Part shown: positions 18,837 to 27,602 of the stretch, piece by piece | Numbering within the stretch: position 1 is the first letter of the stretch | Layout of the letters: each line of letters opens with the position of its first letter | Assembly (NCBI RefSeq): GCF_043951865.1 | Contig: NZ_JBINJF010000005.1 | Span: 62,001 to 126,000 of the forward strand | Reading direction: 5' to 3' | DNA length: 64,000 nt | Source of the DNA: JAMQKA01 sp043951865 | GTDB lineage: Bacteria > Bacteroidota > Rhodothermia > Balneolales > Balneolaceae | Translations under genes and position numbers: made by a program | Notes under the pieces: model-generated | What the model was told of the DNA's origin: nothing | Databases searched by the model: none | What the model saw: only the letters and a program-made list of their open reading frames with translations

Positions 18837-20996
18837 TTACTCTACTCCCTGGCTCATAAATTTCCAGGTCACCTCACCCACGGTATTGGGTTTCCCAGGT
18901 TCGGGTGGTGAGATACTACCTTTTAGCTTCCCATCGCGGGTCTTTATTACGGTAAGTTCACGAAATTGGTATTCCCCATCCTCATAATCATAGGTGGTAC
19001 CGTCGTCATCATACAGCCTGTAGCTCCCCTCTCTTTGACCATAATGACGGACTTCTATATCCACTGTTTGGCCAAGTTCGGGAGCGTGCATCATCGCCGG
19101 CATCATTGGAATTATCCCACCGTCTTTTACATATACCGGTATCTTGTCCAGACCAGGAGAAACAGTAATCACTTCTCCGCCACCCACGTAATCGCCGGTA
19201 TAAAAATCATACCATCGTCCTTCCGGCAGAACCACCTCCCGGCTCTCTTGGCCTTCAAACATCGGGGCTACCAGCAGGTACTGACCCGCCATGTACTGGT
19301 CTGTGATCTCCTGTCGAACCGCCTCGGCATAAGGGTTTTCTTCGAGACTGGTTTCTGCTTGCTCCATCTTTAGATTCGAGCTAAACCCCTCCTCCAAGTT
19401 CATCGCCCGAAATGGCGGGATGCCTTTGAAATGATATTTGGCGTATTCGCTGTACCAATAGGGCATCATGCGCATGCGTAGCAGGAACATCTCCCGAACT
19501 TCATCCGCTACCTCGGGAAACGACCAGGGTTTGGTGCCACTGGACCACGCGTTGATCATGGCCATCGGTGAGAATACCACTGATTGGACTCGCCGCAGCC
19601 ACTCCTCACCTGTATCAGAGGCACGCACTTCCGGTGTCCACAGCACCCCGGCGAAGCTGCTGTTGATCAGGGCCGTGATAAAATTCCGGTGATTGTAATA
19701 GTCGTTGTAAATTACGTACGGGAAGGAGGTTCCGCCCCCATTGGATGCCCGCACAAGCCCGAACGTACGCCGGTTGCGTTCCTCAAACATATCTTCACTA
19801 TAGCGTTGCACAAGCAGGCCATAGGTCTGCCGCATCTGTTCACCCGTCAATCCAGAAGGAAATGTAGCCACATCGGGCCAGAGCCAGTGATCATAACCAT
19901 CCACCTCGTCAATTTTATAGCCGCTTACCCCGATATCCACTTGGTCTTCTTCCAGCTGGGAGAAAAAAATATCTCGGCTTTGTTCCATCCTAAAATCCGG
20001 GACCATGCCCGCCCAGACCGTGTGAGAGCCGGTATAGGGTTCTATCTCTTCTGCAAATGAAGCGTCCGGAGACACATAGGGATTGATCCACAGATTTAGC
20101 CGAATGCCCCTATCCAGCATCTCCTGGGTAAACTCTTTAGGATGGGGGAACCGCCCCTGATCCCACTCAAATGTCCCGGGGTACGACTTGCTCTGCCAAC
20201 CTGGTTCCAGCCCGATGAAGTCCAGTGGATATCCCCTTTTTTCAAATTCGTTGGCTTCCTTCCGGACATCATCGGCCGTAAACAACCGGTGCACCCGCTG
20301 AGTGAAGCCGAGTCCCCACCGTGGTGGTAAAGGACCTCCACCGTTAAACAAATTATACCGGCGCACGGCATCGAGCGGAGTAGGACCACCAAAGACATAA
20401 ATTTCAGCTCCTTCTGCTGGAACCAGCACCTCCACCACATCCGAGTACGGGCGGGAAGTCCAGTCGGAGTCGGTATTGCGGTCGCGGACCACCGGCGGGT
20501 GCTCGCTGTCTTTTCGTACGGCCGTACCGGCATACACCGTTATGTAGCGCGCCGAGTTAATAAACACGCCGTAACCATTTGATGAGATATAAAAAGGGGT
20601 GGGCACGTGCGTCCTGCCGTTGTCTTCCCCCCCATAATGGTCCACATGCAGTCGCAGGATGCGCCCGCGTTGGTGAACCGTTTTAAAATTGAGTCCAAAT
20701 CCGTAAATCTGCTCTCCCCGCTGTAGGGGAAATCGCAGGTAGGTTTCCCCGTCAATGATCCGGACTTTGATATCCTGTTTCGGCAAGGGGAAATCAGCCT
20801 CTCCCATTGCAGCCAATGCTGCTAGGCGGGGTTCTGCCCCGGACGCAGTCAAAAGGTCATACTCCTCGGGTTCTCCTGCTTCCGCTTTCCAGATGCCCGG
20901 TTCCACCTGTTGCCAAGATAAAGTTTGGGCTTTTGCATAAGAAAAAAAATGCAAGATTATAAAACAGGAAAGCGAAAGAAATCTAAGAAATCTCAT
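18837..20996 (-). CDS. Secreted GH31 glycosidase (alpha-xylosidase/alpha-glucosidase type)
   Basis: Retaining alpha-glycosidase acting in the periplasm or at the surface. With the chosen ATG at 20996 the protein is about 719 residues and begins with a signal peptide (MRFLRFLSLSCFIIL, ending AKAQ). The frame extends to a TTG at 21044, but that would place 16 residues before the signal and almost abut the stop of the upstream gene. GH31 features are the N-terminal beta-sandwich with EQIYGFGLNFK, the barrel with PPRWGLGFTQR and FIGLEPGWQ, the nucleophile region SGYKIDEVDGYDHW near residue 362, and a C-terminal DDDGTTYDYEDG block. It follows the GH92 gene by about 50 bases and is probably co-transcribed. 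Substrate choice within GH31 is not resolved. Confidence 0.88.
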   Translation of the reverse strand: MRFLRFLSLSCFIILHFFSYAKAQTLSWQQVEPGIWKAEAGEPEEYDLLTASGAEPRLAALAAMGEADFPLPKQDIKVRIIDGETYLRFPLQRGEQIYGFGLNFKTVHQRGRILRLHVDHYGGEDNGRTHVPTPFYISSNGYGVFINSARYITVYAGTAVRKDSEHPPVVRDRNTDSDWTSRPYSDVVEVLVPAEGAEIYVFGGPTPLDAVRRYNLFNGGGPLPPRWGLGFTQRVHRLFTADDVRKEANEFEKRGYPLDFIGLEPGWQSKSYPGTFEWDQGRFPHPKEFTQEMLDRGIRLNLWINPYVSPDASFAEEIEPYTGSHTVWAGMVPDFRMEQSRDIFFSQLEEDQVDIGVSGYKIDEVDGYDHWLWPDVATFPSGLTGEQMRQTYGLLVQRYSEDMFEERNRRTFGLVRASNGGGTSFPYVIYNDYYNHRNFITALINSSFAGVLWTPEVRASDTGEEWLRRVQSVVFSPMAMINAWSSGTKPWSFPEVADEVREMFLLRMRMMPYWYSEYAKYHFKGIPPFRAMNLEEGFSSNLKMEQAETSLEENPYAEAVRQEITDQYMAGQYLLVAPMFEGQESREVVLPEGRWYDFYTGDYVGGGEVITVSPGLDKIPVYVKDGGIIPMMPAMMHAPELGQTVDIEVRHYGQREGSYRLYDDDGTTYDYEDGEYQFRELTVIKTRDGKLKGSISPPEPGKPNTVGEVTWKFMSQGVE

Positions 20997-21045
20997 CTTA
21001 ATTAGGTTAAAAACGCTTTTAGGTTTCACCAGTACTGTTCCCAAA

Positions 21046-23424
21046 TCACTCAGAGTGGGATTCTCCTTTCACACCCCATTTCTCATTCGGTTCAGGGCCT
21101 ACCTCCAATGTTAGTTCTCCACCCTCAACAATCTCCTCATGTCTAATCCAGTAACGATTCAGCGGCTTCCCGTTTAACCTTGCGGATTGGATATACACAT
21201 TTTCTTTCGGGTCTCCCTCAACATGGATCGTAAACGTTTTGCCGGAGTAATATTCAGCATCGAGATGGATTGTAACTTTATCAAAAATCGGAGTCGTTAT
21301 TTCCCACTTGGGATTCACATCAGCCCCACCCTGGACATCAAACAATCCTATCGCCATCAGTACGCCCAAAGCCCCCATCAGGCCCTGATCCTCATCGCTG
21401 TTGTACCCACCAAAAGGGGTGGTGTCTCCAAAGGTATGTTCTTTAACCTGGCGAACCCAGTACTGGCTCAGCCAGGGAGCACCCGCAAAATTAAACAGGT
21501 GAGCCATCTGGCAGCTCGGTTGGTTGGAATAGTCAATCCAGCTCTCGGCGTGAAGTTTATCTTCGGCTATAAAACGGCTGCCTTTGGCTTTTTCAAACTG
21601 TTCATTCAATCGCGCTACATAAGCTTTAGAACCTCCAAATGCCTCAATAAGTCCTTCCATGTCATGGGGGACGTAATGAGAAAAAGTGGCGGCGTTTCCC
21701 TCTACGAAACCCGGTGCGTTGAAGGAGTCCGGCAACACCGGCTGAAATCCCTCCAGCCACGAGCCATCCGGATTTTTCGGGCGTATCCAGCCCGTCTCTG
21801 AGTCCCACAAGTTTTCCCAATTGTCGGACCTCTGCAAAAAGGTATCATGATACTCCTCTTTACCCAGTCCCCTGGCAAACTGTGCCAAAGTCCAGTCCTG
21901 GTAGGCATAGAACAGCGTTTGGGCGGCTCCTTCCCGGTGATACCCCTGGCCTTCAGGATGAACGGGGATCCACCCCTGATCAACATAATACTGCATTCCG
22001 CCCCCTGTTGCATTTGGACCCGTCTCATACCCAGCATGACTCCGAATTCCCCCGGGATAGGCGTTCTTCAGTGCTCCCTGCCACGCCGCTTCAATATCAA
22101 AATTTCGAATCCCTTTGTTATAAGCCGCGGCAATAAGAGGCGTAACCTGGTCTCCCACCATCACGTAGGTATAATTTCCACCGCTCGGACCCCGCGCAAT
22201 CATCCCGGCATTTTTATAATACTCTACCATTGTAGCCACAAAGTCATTCATAACATCCGGATAGGCCAGCGACCAGAGCAGGTTAATGGTCCATTCCGCG
22301 CCCCAGAAGCTGTCTGAGTTATACATATGGCGCTTTGGTTTCCCATTTTCATCCAATGGAAGTTGGCGGACTACCGGTTCGGGGCCTGTATTATCTGTAT
22401 ATTTACCATTTACATCGCTGTAGGTCCGCCTGCCAAGCAGGGAATGCCACAGATCTGTATAAAACTTGACCCGCTGATCATGGGTTCCTCCTTCTACCTC
22501 AATTTTTGAGAGCCAGCGGTTCCATTCCGACCTTGACTCCTTCACCACCCTGCTAAAATTCCAGTGTGCAAGCTCCGTTTCGAGGTTTAGCCGAGCCTGC
22601 TTTTCACTGACATAAGAAAGTGCCACTTTCATTTTGACCGTTTCGGGTTCGTCAAATGAAAATCGCATAAATCCACCACTTCCGGCTCCTTCAATGCGGT
22701 TCGCATTATCAGCAACCACCTGCTTTTCCCCTCCGATCGACCTCCAGCCACCAAATCCTGACATCGGCCGGTCAATCCGTGCTACAAAATAGACCGTAGA
22801 GGGCTTCTTACGTCGAAATGTGGGAGCCATTACTGCATATCCCGCCACCTCCTGGTCAGAAACACGGCGGATCATTGCATCCTGCATCTCACCATGGCCC
22901 AGCTTTGCACCGATATCAAACAGGATATGCGCCTCTTGCTCCCCCGGAAACCGGTAGCGGTGAAACCCCACCCGCTTGGTGGAGGTAAGTTCTACATCAA
23001 TTCCATAGTCCTCCAGGTGCACCTTGTGATAACCTGGCTTTACGATTTCGTCTCGATGCGAAAACCTGGATTCATACGCATCATACCCCTGGTGCCCCTT
23101 TACAGGTCCCGTTGTTGGCATTACCGGCACCCCGGAGAGCTGCCACGCATGGATATGGCTAAAAGCGCGAATGGTTCGGTCGCCATACCGATATCCCGAA
23201 TTCCAGGTTCCATCCGTCTGCGTATCCGGACTCAGGTTGACCATTCCAAATGGGCGACTGGCAGATGAAAAATACAGCCAGCGTGGCTCAACCGTATCGA
23301 TCAGGGGATCTACATAATCGACAGGTTCTTCTTGTATTTGTAGGGCACGTGCCGGTAGCATCGAAAGTGTGCTTAGCAGTACCAGTGTAGAGAACAAAAC
23401 AGCTGAAAAATAATCTTTCATCAT
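21046..23424 (-). CDS. Secreted GH92-family glycosidase
   Basis: A 792-residue exported glycosidase of the GH92 family, whose known members are calcium-dependent exo-alpha-mannosidases. A signal peptide covers roughly residues 1-28. Family blocks are DYVDPLIDT, FGMVNLSPDTQTDGTW and FSHIHAWQLSG near residue 90. Later come DSFWGAEWTINLLW, EGNAATFSHYVPHD near 581, NQPSCQMAHLFNFAGAPW near 638, and SDEDQGLMGALGVL. The last block differs from the usual GNEDxGQMSAW, so specificity may differ from standard alpha-mannosidases. It lies between the fuconolactonase gene (14 bp upstream) and the GH31 gene on the same strand, suggesting one operon that mixes fucose breakdown and glycan trimming. Confidence 0.88.
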   Translation of the reverse strand: MMKDYFSAVLFSTLVLLSTLSMLPARALQIQEEPVDYVDPLIDTVEPRWLYFSSASRPFGMVNLSPDTQTDGTWNSGYRYGDRTIRAFSHIHAWQLSGVPVMPTTGPVKGHQGYDAYESRFSHRDEIVKPGYHKVHLEDYGIDVELTSTKRVGFHRYRFPGEQEAHILFDIGAKLGHGEMQDAMIRRVSDQEVAGYAVMAPTFRRKKPSTVYFVARIDRPMSGFGGWRSIGGEKQVVADNANRIEGAGSGGFMRFSFDEPETVKMKVALSYVSEKQARLNLETELAHWNFSRVVKESRSEWNRWLSKIEVEGGTHDQRVKFYTDLWHSLLGRRTYSDVNGKYTDNTGPEPVVRQLPLDENGKPKRHMYNSDSFWGAEWTINLLWSLAYPDVMNDFVATMVEYYKNAGMIARGPSGGNYTYVMVGDQVTPLIAAAYNKGIRNFDIEAAWQGALKNAYPGGIRSHAGYETGPNATGGGMQYYVDQGWIPVHPEGQGYHREGAAQTLFYAYQDWTLAQFARGLGKEEYHDTFLQRSDNWENLWDSETGWIRPKNPDGSWLEGFQPVLPDSFNAPGFVEGNAATFSHYVPHDMEGLIEAFGGSKAYVARLNEQFEKAKGSRFIAEDKLHAESWIDYSNQPSCQMAHLFNFAGAPWLSQYWVRQVKEHTFGDTTPFGGYNSDEDQGLMGALGVLMAIGLFDVQGGADVNPKWEITTPIFDKVTIHLDAEYYSGKTFTIHVEGDPKENVYIQSARLNGKPLNRYWIRHEEIVEGGELTLEVGPEPNEKWGVKGESHSE

Positions 23425-23438
23425 TGCCCGGCATTTAA

Positions 23439-24269
23439 TCAGTACAGGTTATACGCAGCGATTGCATTTTTACCCATAATTAGTCCTTGTTCATATTGAG
23501 AGAGACCGGAAATATAATCTCCAATCAGTTCATACACTTCGCGATAGCCGGCCGCCAAGGTGCATACCGGCCAATCAGAACCAAACATCAGCCGATCCGC
23601 TCCAAAGGCGTCAAATACTACATCCAGGTAAGGTGTGAAATCCTCCGGTTTCCAGTGTTGCCAGTCCGCTTCGGTCACCATTCCGGAGATTTTACAATAC
23701 ATTTTGGGATGCTTCGCCAGCTCGCGTATTCCATTTTCCCATTCCTCAATCTCCTGGGTCTTGATCTCCGGCTTGGCGATGTGATCGAGCACAAATTTCT
23801 GGTCAGGGAACTTTGAGGCAAACTCCACGGCCACCGGCAGATGACGGGCGTAGATCAAAATATCATAGGTCAAATCGTAGTCTCCGAACGTCTTTATTCC
23901 CCGTAAAAAATCAGGCTGCAGCAGGAATCGGTCGTCCAGCTCATCCTGTACGATATGGCGGAGCCCCTTCAATGCTTCATGTTCAGCATAATGGTTCAAC
24001 CGTTCCTCTAAATTATCAGCCCTGATATCCAGCCAGCCGACAACGCCTTTCACAAAATCGTGTTCCTCGGCTTGTTCCAGCAAAAAATCGGTTTCCCGTT
24101 CCGTCTGGTCCGCCTGGACGGCCACGCATCCCTCCACGCCCACCTTATCCATCTCCTTTTTGAGATGGAGCGGAAGGAAATCCTGTTTTAGAACCTTCAT
24201 CTCCTCGTTAATCCACCCGTGGCGCTGAGGATCATAATTCCAAAAATGCTGGTGCGCGTCGATTTTCAT
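23439..24269 (-). CDS. L-fuconolactonase-type amidohydrolase
   Basis: Cytoplasmic TIM-barrel hydrolase expected to open L-fucono-lactone to L-fuconate, linking the dehydrogenase product to FucD. The chosen ATG at 24269 gives MKIDAHQHFW, the classic start of this amidohydrolase_2/COG3618 group with its HxH metal motif. The frame runs further upstream to 24383, but those residues overlap the spacer and look non-coding. Other family blocks are GVEGCVAVQAD, GLRHIVQDE, FVLDHIAKP, and the metal Asp in MFGSDWP near residue 231. Close relatives act on L-rhamnono-lactone or other sugar lactones, so the fucose assignment rests on FucD, FucP and the SDR nearby. Confidence 0.85.
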   Translation of the reverse strand: MKIDAHQHFWNYDPQRHGWINEEMKVLKQDFLPLHLKKEMDKVGVEGCVAVQADQTERETDFLLEQAEEHDFVKGVVGWLDIRADNLEERLNHYAEHEALKGLRHIVQDELDDRFLLQPDFLRGIKTFGDYDLTYDILIYARHLPVAVEFASKFPDQKFVLDHIAKPEIKTQEIEEWENGIRELAKHPKMYCKISGMVTEADWQHWKPEDFTPYLDVVFDAFGADRLMFGSDWPVCTLAAGYREVYELIGDYISGLSQYEQGLIMGKNAIAAYNLY

Positions 24270-24322
24270 TATTCCGGAACTTTTGCTGTTAACGTTTACT
24301 TTCGGCTGGGAATGTAAAGCCT

Positions 24323-25693
24323 TCAAATCACCTGGATAATGCTGTACACTCCGGCAAGGAGAATGGCAACCACGCTGATCCAAAAGGCGATATCGTAAAA
24401 CCGGCCGGGCTTCAATTGGTCATCCAGCCGCACATACCTGAAATTGATCGCTGCAAACACAACAATAAGCAGCAGTATGGACGTAAAAAATCCCCCGATT
24501 ATCACCATCAGAACAGGGAGCTGCATAAACAGAAACAGCAGGGCCCACAAGATCGGGAACACCCAGGCAAAAATGGCGATCGCCTTCCTGCGCTGCTCGA
24601 TGTCATAAAAATCAAACACGCCAAGGGTGCCGAAACAGTCTGAAAAGATACGTGTCCAGCTTGCCAGGGCCGAAAAAAGAGTCGAGAACAGGACCACGAC
24701 GGCACAGATCAAAAATACATTTTGGGCACCGACACCCATCGTTTCGGTGTACATGCCCGATAACGTCTCTATCATCTGGTACCCCTCGGGTACCACGTTT
24801 TGGGCATGCAGCACCGCCGCACCCAAAATATAAAAAGCAGCTGTAACCAGGGTATATACGACCATTGACAAGAACGCATCCCAGTACATCACCCTGATCC
24901 ATCCGCGGGCGCGGCGAGTCCACTCTTCACTCTTTTCCACCGGACCTGTATAGGCGGCATATCCCTTTTCAAGACACCAGTAATGGTAGTACATAATTTC
25001 GTCTCCTCCCACCCCGGTAATGCCGAAAGCTCCGATGGCGACTCCGACCATCGCCGTTGGCAGGTTAAATTCCAGGCCAAACAGAATGTCTCCCCACCCT
25101 ATGGCGTAACTGGTGTATTGCAAAAAATACACCGAAAGGAAGGTAAAGACCGTAAAAAAGGCGATCATCACCAGGCAAAAACGTTCAACAAACGTGTAGT
25201 ATCCCCTGAAAACGAGCAGCGATGCCGTGATTGCGGTCAGGGCGGTCCAGAGGGTTACATTTACCGAGGGAAAGACGATATTCAGGGTAATGGCCACCCC
25301 GCCGACAATGCCGCCCACCTGCAGCAATTTGAATACCTGGATAAACAGCCAGGTCCATATCGACCAGTTGACCTGCCGGTAGCTCCATCCCGGCAGCTTG
25401 TTAAATGCCGTCATTACCGTTTCACCGGTACTTATCGCATGTTTGCCGAATTCAAGTTGTAGCGTCACCTTGACAAGGCAGCTAAGTATCACCACCCAGA
25501 ACGTAACAAATCCGGCCCGTGCCCCGAGGGTGGTCGTGGCGATTAATTCACCGGAACCCACTATGGCGGCTGAAAGGACGAAACCGGGTCCCAGGTGTTT
25601 TATCGTTTCCCATACGGTTTTGGGAGGCTCTTTAATATCATCTTCTGTCAACAGGTAAGGATCGCGCGGGCGATCACTGTTTAATTCATCCAT
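24323..25693 (-). CDS. Nramp-fold membrane transporter lacking the metal-site motifs
   Basis: A polytopic inner-membrane protein of 456 residues with about eleven hydrophobic helices, related to the Nramp/SLC11 family. The N-terminus has HLGPGFVLSAAIVGSGELIA. The GPG matches the start of Nramp helix 1, but the metal-binding DPGN is replaced by VGSG. The helix 6 region reads GITGVGGDEIMYYHYW instead of carrying the Met-Pro-His of metal transporters. A divalent metal substrate is therefore doubtful. It lies 53 bp upstream of the fuconolactonase gene on the same strand. I infer that it may carry a sugar, sugar acid or counter-ion for this pathway, but nothing in the sequence proves that. Confidence 0.7.
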   Translation of the reverse strand: MDELNSDRPRDPYLLTEDDIKEPPKTVWETIKHLGPGFVLSAAIVGSGELIATTTLGARAGFVTFWVVILSCLVKVTLQLEFGKHAISTGETVMTAFNKLPGWSYRQVNWSIWTWLFIQVFKLLQVGGIVGGVAITLNIVFPSVNVTLWTALTAITASLLVFRGYYTFVERFCLVMIAFFTVFTFLSVYFLQYTSYAIGWGDILFGLEFNLPTAMVGVAIGAFGITGVGGDEIMYYHYWCLEKGYAAYTGPVEKSEEWTRRARGWIRVMYWDAFLSMVVYTLVTAAFYILGAAVLHAQNVVPEGYQMIETLSGMYTETMGVGAQNVFLICAVVVLFSTLFSALASWTRIFSDCFGTLGVFDFYDIEQRRKAIAIFAWVFPILWALLFLFMQLPVLMVIIGGFFTSILLLIVVFAAINFRYVRLDDQLKPGRFYDIAFWISVVAILLAGVYSIIQVI

Positions 25694-25868
25694 TTACTCG
25701 TATCTCCTGTAATCCCGATTCAGTATTCATTTTAAATCCCTTGCGAAACCAATCCCAGCTAAGAATACAAATTTCGTCTAACCAATAAAAGGGAGAAGAG
25801 GTTTTCTCAACCAGCCGTCATTTTAAACGAAACCATGTACTTTTTGGGAAAGCGAAGTAGTCGATAGT

Positions 25869-25934
25869 GGCTCCGGCAAAAACTGTGGCATCGCTGCCTC
25901 CACAAGCGCGTTGATCGTGCCGGACCGTTTTTTT
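25869..25934 (+). terminator. Structured element ending in a T-run (attenuator or small-RNA end)
   Basis: TCCGGCA (25872-25878) pairs with TGCCGGA (25918-25924), extended by GG/CC. An inner stem TGTGG (25884-25888) pairs with CCACA (25900-25904). The outer stem is followed directly by seven T bases. On the plus strand this looks like an intrinsic terminator, but no plus-strand gene lies upstream. It could end a short untranslated transcript or attenuate the SDR message that starts 310 bases later. Confidence 0.4.
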
Positions 25935-25956
25935 ATTTAAATCCCAAATTTTTATC

Positions 25957-25969
25957 CCGTTTCAAACGG
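25957..25969. promoter_or_regulatory. Candidate operator, palindrome 1
   Basis: CCGTTTCAAACGG is a perfect 13-base palindrome around a central C. A very similar element lies at 26075-26088, about 118 bp away, both upstream of the SDR gene. Two copies of a related dyad in a divergent control region suggest binding sites for one dimeric regulator. No regulator can be named. Confidence 0.35.
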
Positions 25970-26074
25970 ATATACAGATTTTTGGAAATTGAGTGCTGGT
26001 TTGTATTCCCGGAAAAACATAATTTATTTAACCACGGAACTATCGGAGGCAGAGAACATTGCCAAACCGTGCCG

Positions 26075-26088
26075 CCCGTTTGAACGGG
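26075..26088. promoter_or_regulatory. Candidate operator, palindrome 2
   Basis: CCCGTTTGAACGGG has perfect 6-base arms (CCCGTT/AACGGG). Read on the other strand it shares ATCCCGTT and CAAACGG with the palindrome at 25957-25969. It sits 157 bases before the SDR start codon. Confidence 0.35.
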
Positions 26089-26244
26089 ATTTCAGGTTCA
26101 CTGTCCGGATTTTTTCAGTCGGATACCAGATCTGCTTTGCCCATTAAGAGATCGAGACCGATCAACACGTATGGCTTGGGAAAGGGCTCCGTTTTCACCG
26201 GCAGATTTCATCTTCATGATTAATAAGTTTAAGAAAACCTATTT

Positions 26245-27030
26245 ATGGATCTCAATTTGACAGAAAAAGTGATCATGGTAACCGGCGGTGCGGGACTGCC
26301 GGGCAGTATCGGGGAAACAATTGTTCGACATATTGTGGAGGAGGGCGGCATCCCCGTCATTGTAGACAAAAGTACCCGCGGAAAAAAGATGGAGCAGGAG
26401 CTGTGGGAGCTCGGCCATAATGCCCTGTTTGTAGAAGCCGACCTCACCACGCCGGAGGGATGCCAAAATGCGGTAGAACAGGCCACCGATCACTTTGGAC
26501 GGCTGGATGGACTGGTTAACAACCTCGGCGTCAATGACGGAGTGGGGCTCGACGCATCCTACGACGAATTTATCGATTCCCTGAAATTGAACCTGGTTCA
26601 CTTTTTTACCGTTACCAAGGCCGCCCTGCCCTTCCTGCGGAAATCATCGGGATCGATTGTCAACATCGCCTCAAAAGTGGCGCTGACCGGCCAGGGCGAA
26701 ACCTCCGGCTATGCCGCTGCCAAAGGAGGCGTGCTCGCACTGACTCGCGAATGGGCGCTGGAGCTCCGGGATGATGATATCCGGGTGAACGCCCTCGTGA
26801 TCGCCGAGTGCTGGACGCCGGGCTACCGCCAGTGGCTGGAAAAATTTGACGACCCGGAAGCCCAAAAGAAGGAGATCGTCGCAAAGATACCGTTTCAGCA
26901 GCGTATGACCACCCCGGATGAAGTCGCCGACACCGTGCTGTTTCACCTTTCGGACCGCGCCTCCCACACCACCGGGCAGTTCATCCACATCGATGGGGGA
27001 TACATGCATTTGGACCGGGCCATCACGTAA
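26245..27030 (+). CDS. SDR-family oxidoreductase, probable L-fucose dehydrogenase
   Basis: A 261-residue NAD(P)-dependent short-chain dehydrogenase. The cofactor motif TGGAGLPGSIG is at residues 13-23 and NNLG near 92-95. Catalytic Ser143, Tyr156 and Lys160 lie in IASK...SGYAAAK, and the C-terminal HIDGGY is normal for classical SDRs. In this setting it most likely oxidises L-fucose to the lactone, the first step before fuconolactonase and FucD. The alternative is 2-keto-3-deoxy-L-fuconate dehydrogenase, a later step that also uses an SDR. It is divergent from the Nramp-like/fuconolactonase operon and single in its direction. Confidence 0.75.
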   Translation: MDLNLTEKVIMVTGGAGLPGSIGETIVRHIVEEGGIPVIVDKSTRGKKMEQELWELGHNALFVEADLTTPEGCQNAVEQATDHFGRLDGLVNNLGVNDGVGLDASYDEFIDSLKLNLVHFFTVTKAALPFLRKSSGSIVNIASKVALTGQGETSGYAAAKGGVLALTREWALELRDDDIRVNALVIAECWTPGYRQWLEKFDDPEAQKKEIVAKIPFQQRMTTPDEVADTVLFHLSDRASHTTGQFIHIDGGYMHLDRAIT

Positions 27031-27248
27031 TGGAGGTATCTAAATCTACTCAGGGCTATCTCAAAAAGTTTTGAAAACCAGTTCTCTTGGCAAAAGTGGC
27101 CTTTTGTAAAAACATTCCCAAAATCACTGCCGGGGATTAGTTATTGGTTATCAGGTATTCATTATTGGTTCAAGTAACGAATAACCAGTCCACAAATAAC
27201 AAAACCGCGCCTGTGCTAGAACCATTGAACTTAATTCTAATACTGGTG

Positions 27249-27263
27249 CGAGCGTCTCGCTCG
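27249..27263. repeat. REP-like palindrome
   Basis: CGAGCG and CGCTCG flank a TCT loop, within a wider GGTGCGAGCG...CGCTCGTGCC context. Short GC-rich hairpins of this form are common dispersed intergenic repeats in bacteria. Confidence 0.45.
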
Positions 27264-27451
27264 TGCCATCCCTGCATGCAGCGGAGTGGGGAATTATGAA
27301 TGAAGGATTTCGAAGGAGCAGGTCGTATGAACGGGGTATTGCACCATGCCCCGACCGAAAGAATTTCTGTTTGATGTGGGGGGGACGACAATAAATATCC
27401 TGCTTTCCCGGCCTTGAATGGAGTGCGAAAACCGACCAAATCCAGTACAGA

Positions 27452-27465
27452 CGCGACATGTCGCG
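27452..27465. repeat. Perfect 14-bp palindrome
   Basis: CGCGACATGTCGCG is its own reverse complement. The flanks AGA and GTCT extend the symmetry with one bulged base. It could be a REP-type element or a protein-binding dyad. Confidence 0.45.
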
Positions 27466-27602
27466 GTCTCAACGAGCTTTCACGCCTGCTGAGACTGCAG
27501 CGGGTGCCCCATTCACCGCCTTTGTTTTTACGTTCCTTTTGTATCAAGACAAAAAGGGACACCACTGTTGGGAGAATAGCCTTTTCCCGTGTTGGGGCTG
27601 CT

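Larger units (their letters stand above)
25694..26244. other. Divergent control region between the Nramp-like and SDR genes
   Basis: This 551-bp spacer lies between two divergently read genes of the fucose pathway. It has no coding frame. It carries a terminator-like structured element (25869-25934) and two related palindromes (25957-25969 and 26075-26088), each described separately. It is the most promising regulatory region of the left half. Confidence 0.55.
27031..27602. other. Long intergenic region rich in REP-like palindromes
   Basis: This 572-bp convergent gap lies between the SDR and PL11 genes. Frames through it read as nonsense of the kind often mis-annotated over palindromic repeats. 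Two clear palindromes occur: CGAGCG/CGCTCG at 27249-27263 and CGCGACATGTCGCG at 27452-27465. A weak CAAAAG/CTTTTG stem near 27089-27106 follows the SDR gene. It looks like a landing site of dispersed intergenic repeats rather than a gene. Confidence 0.5.
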
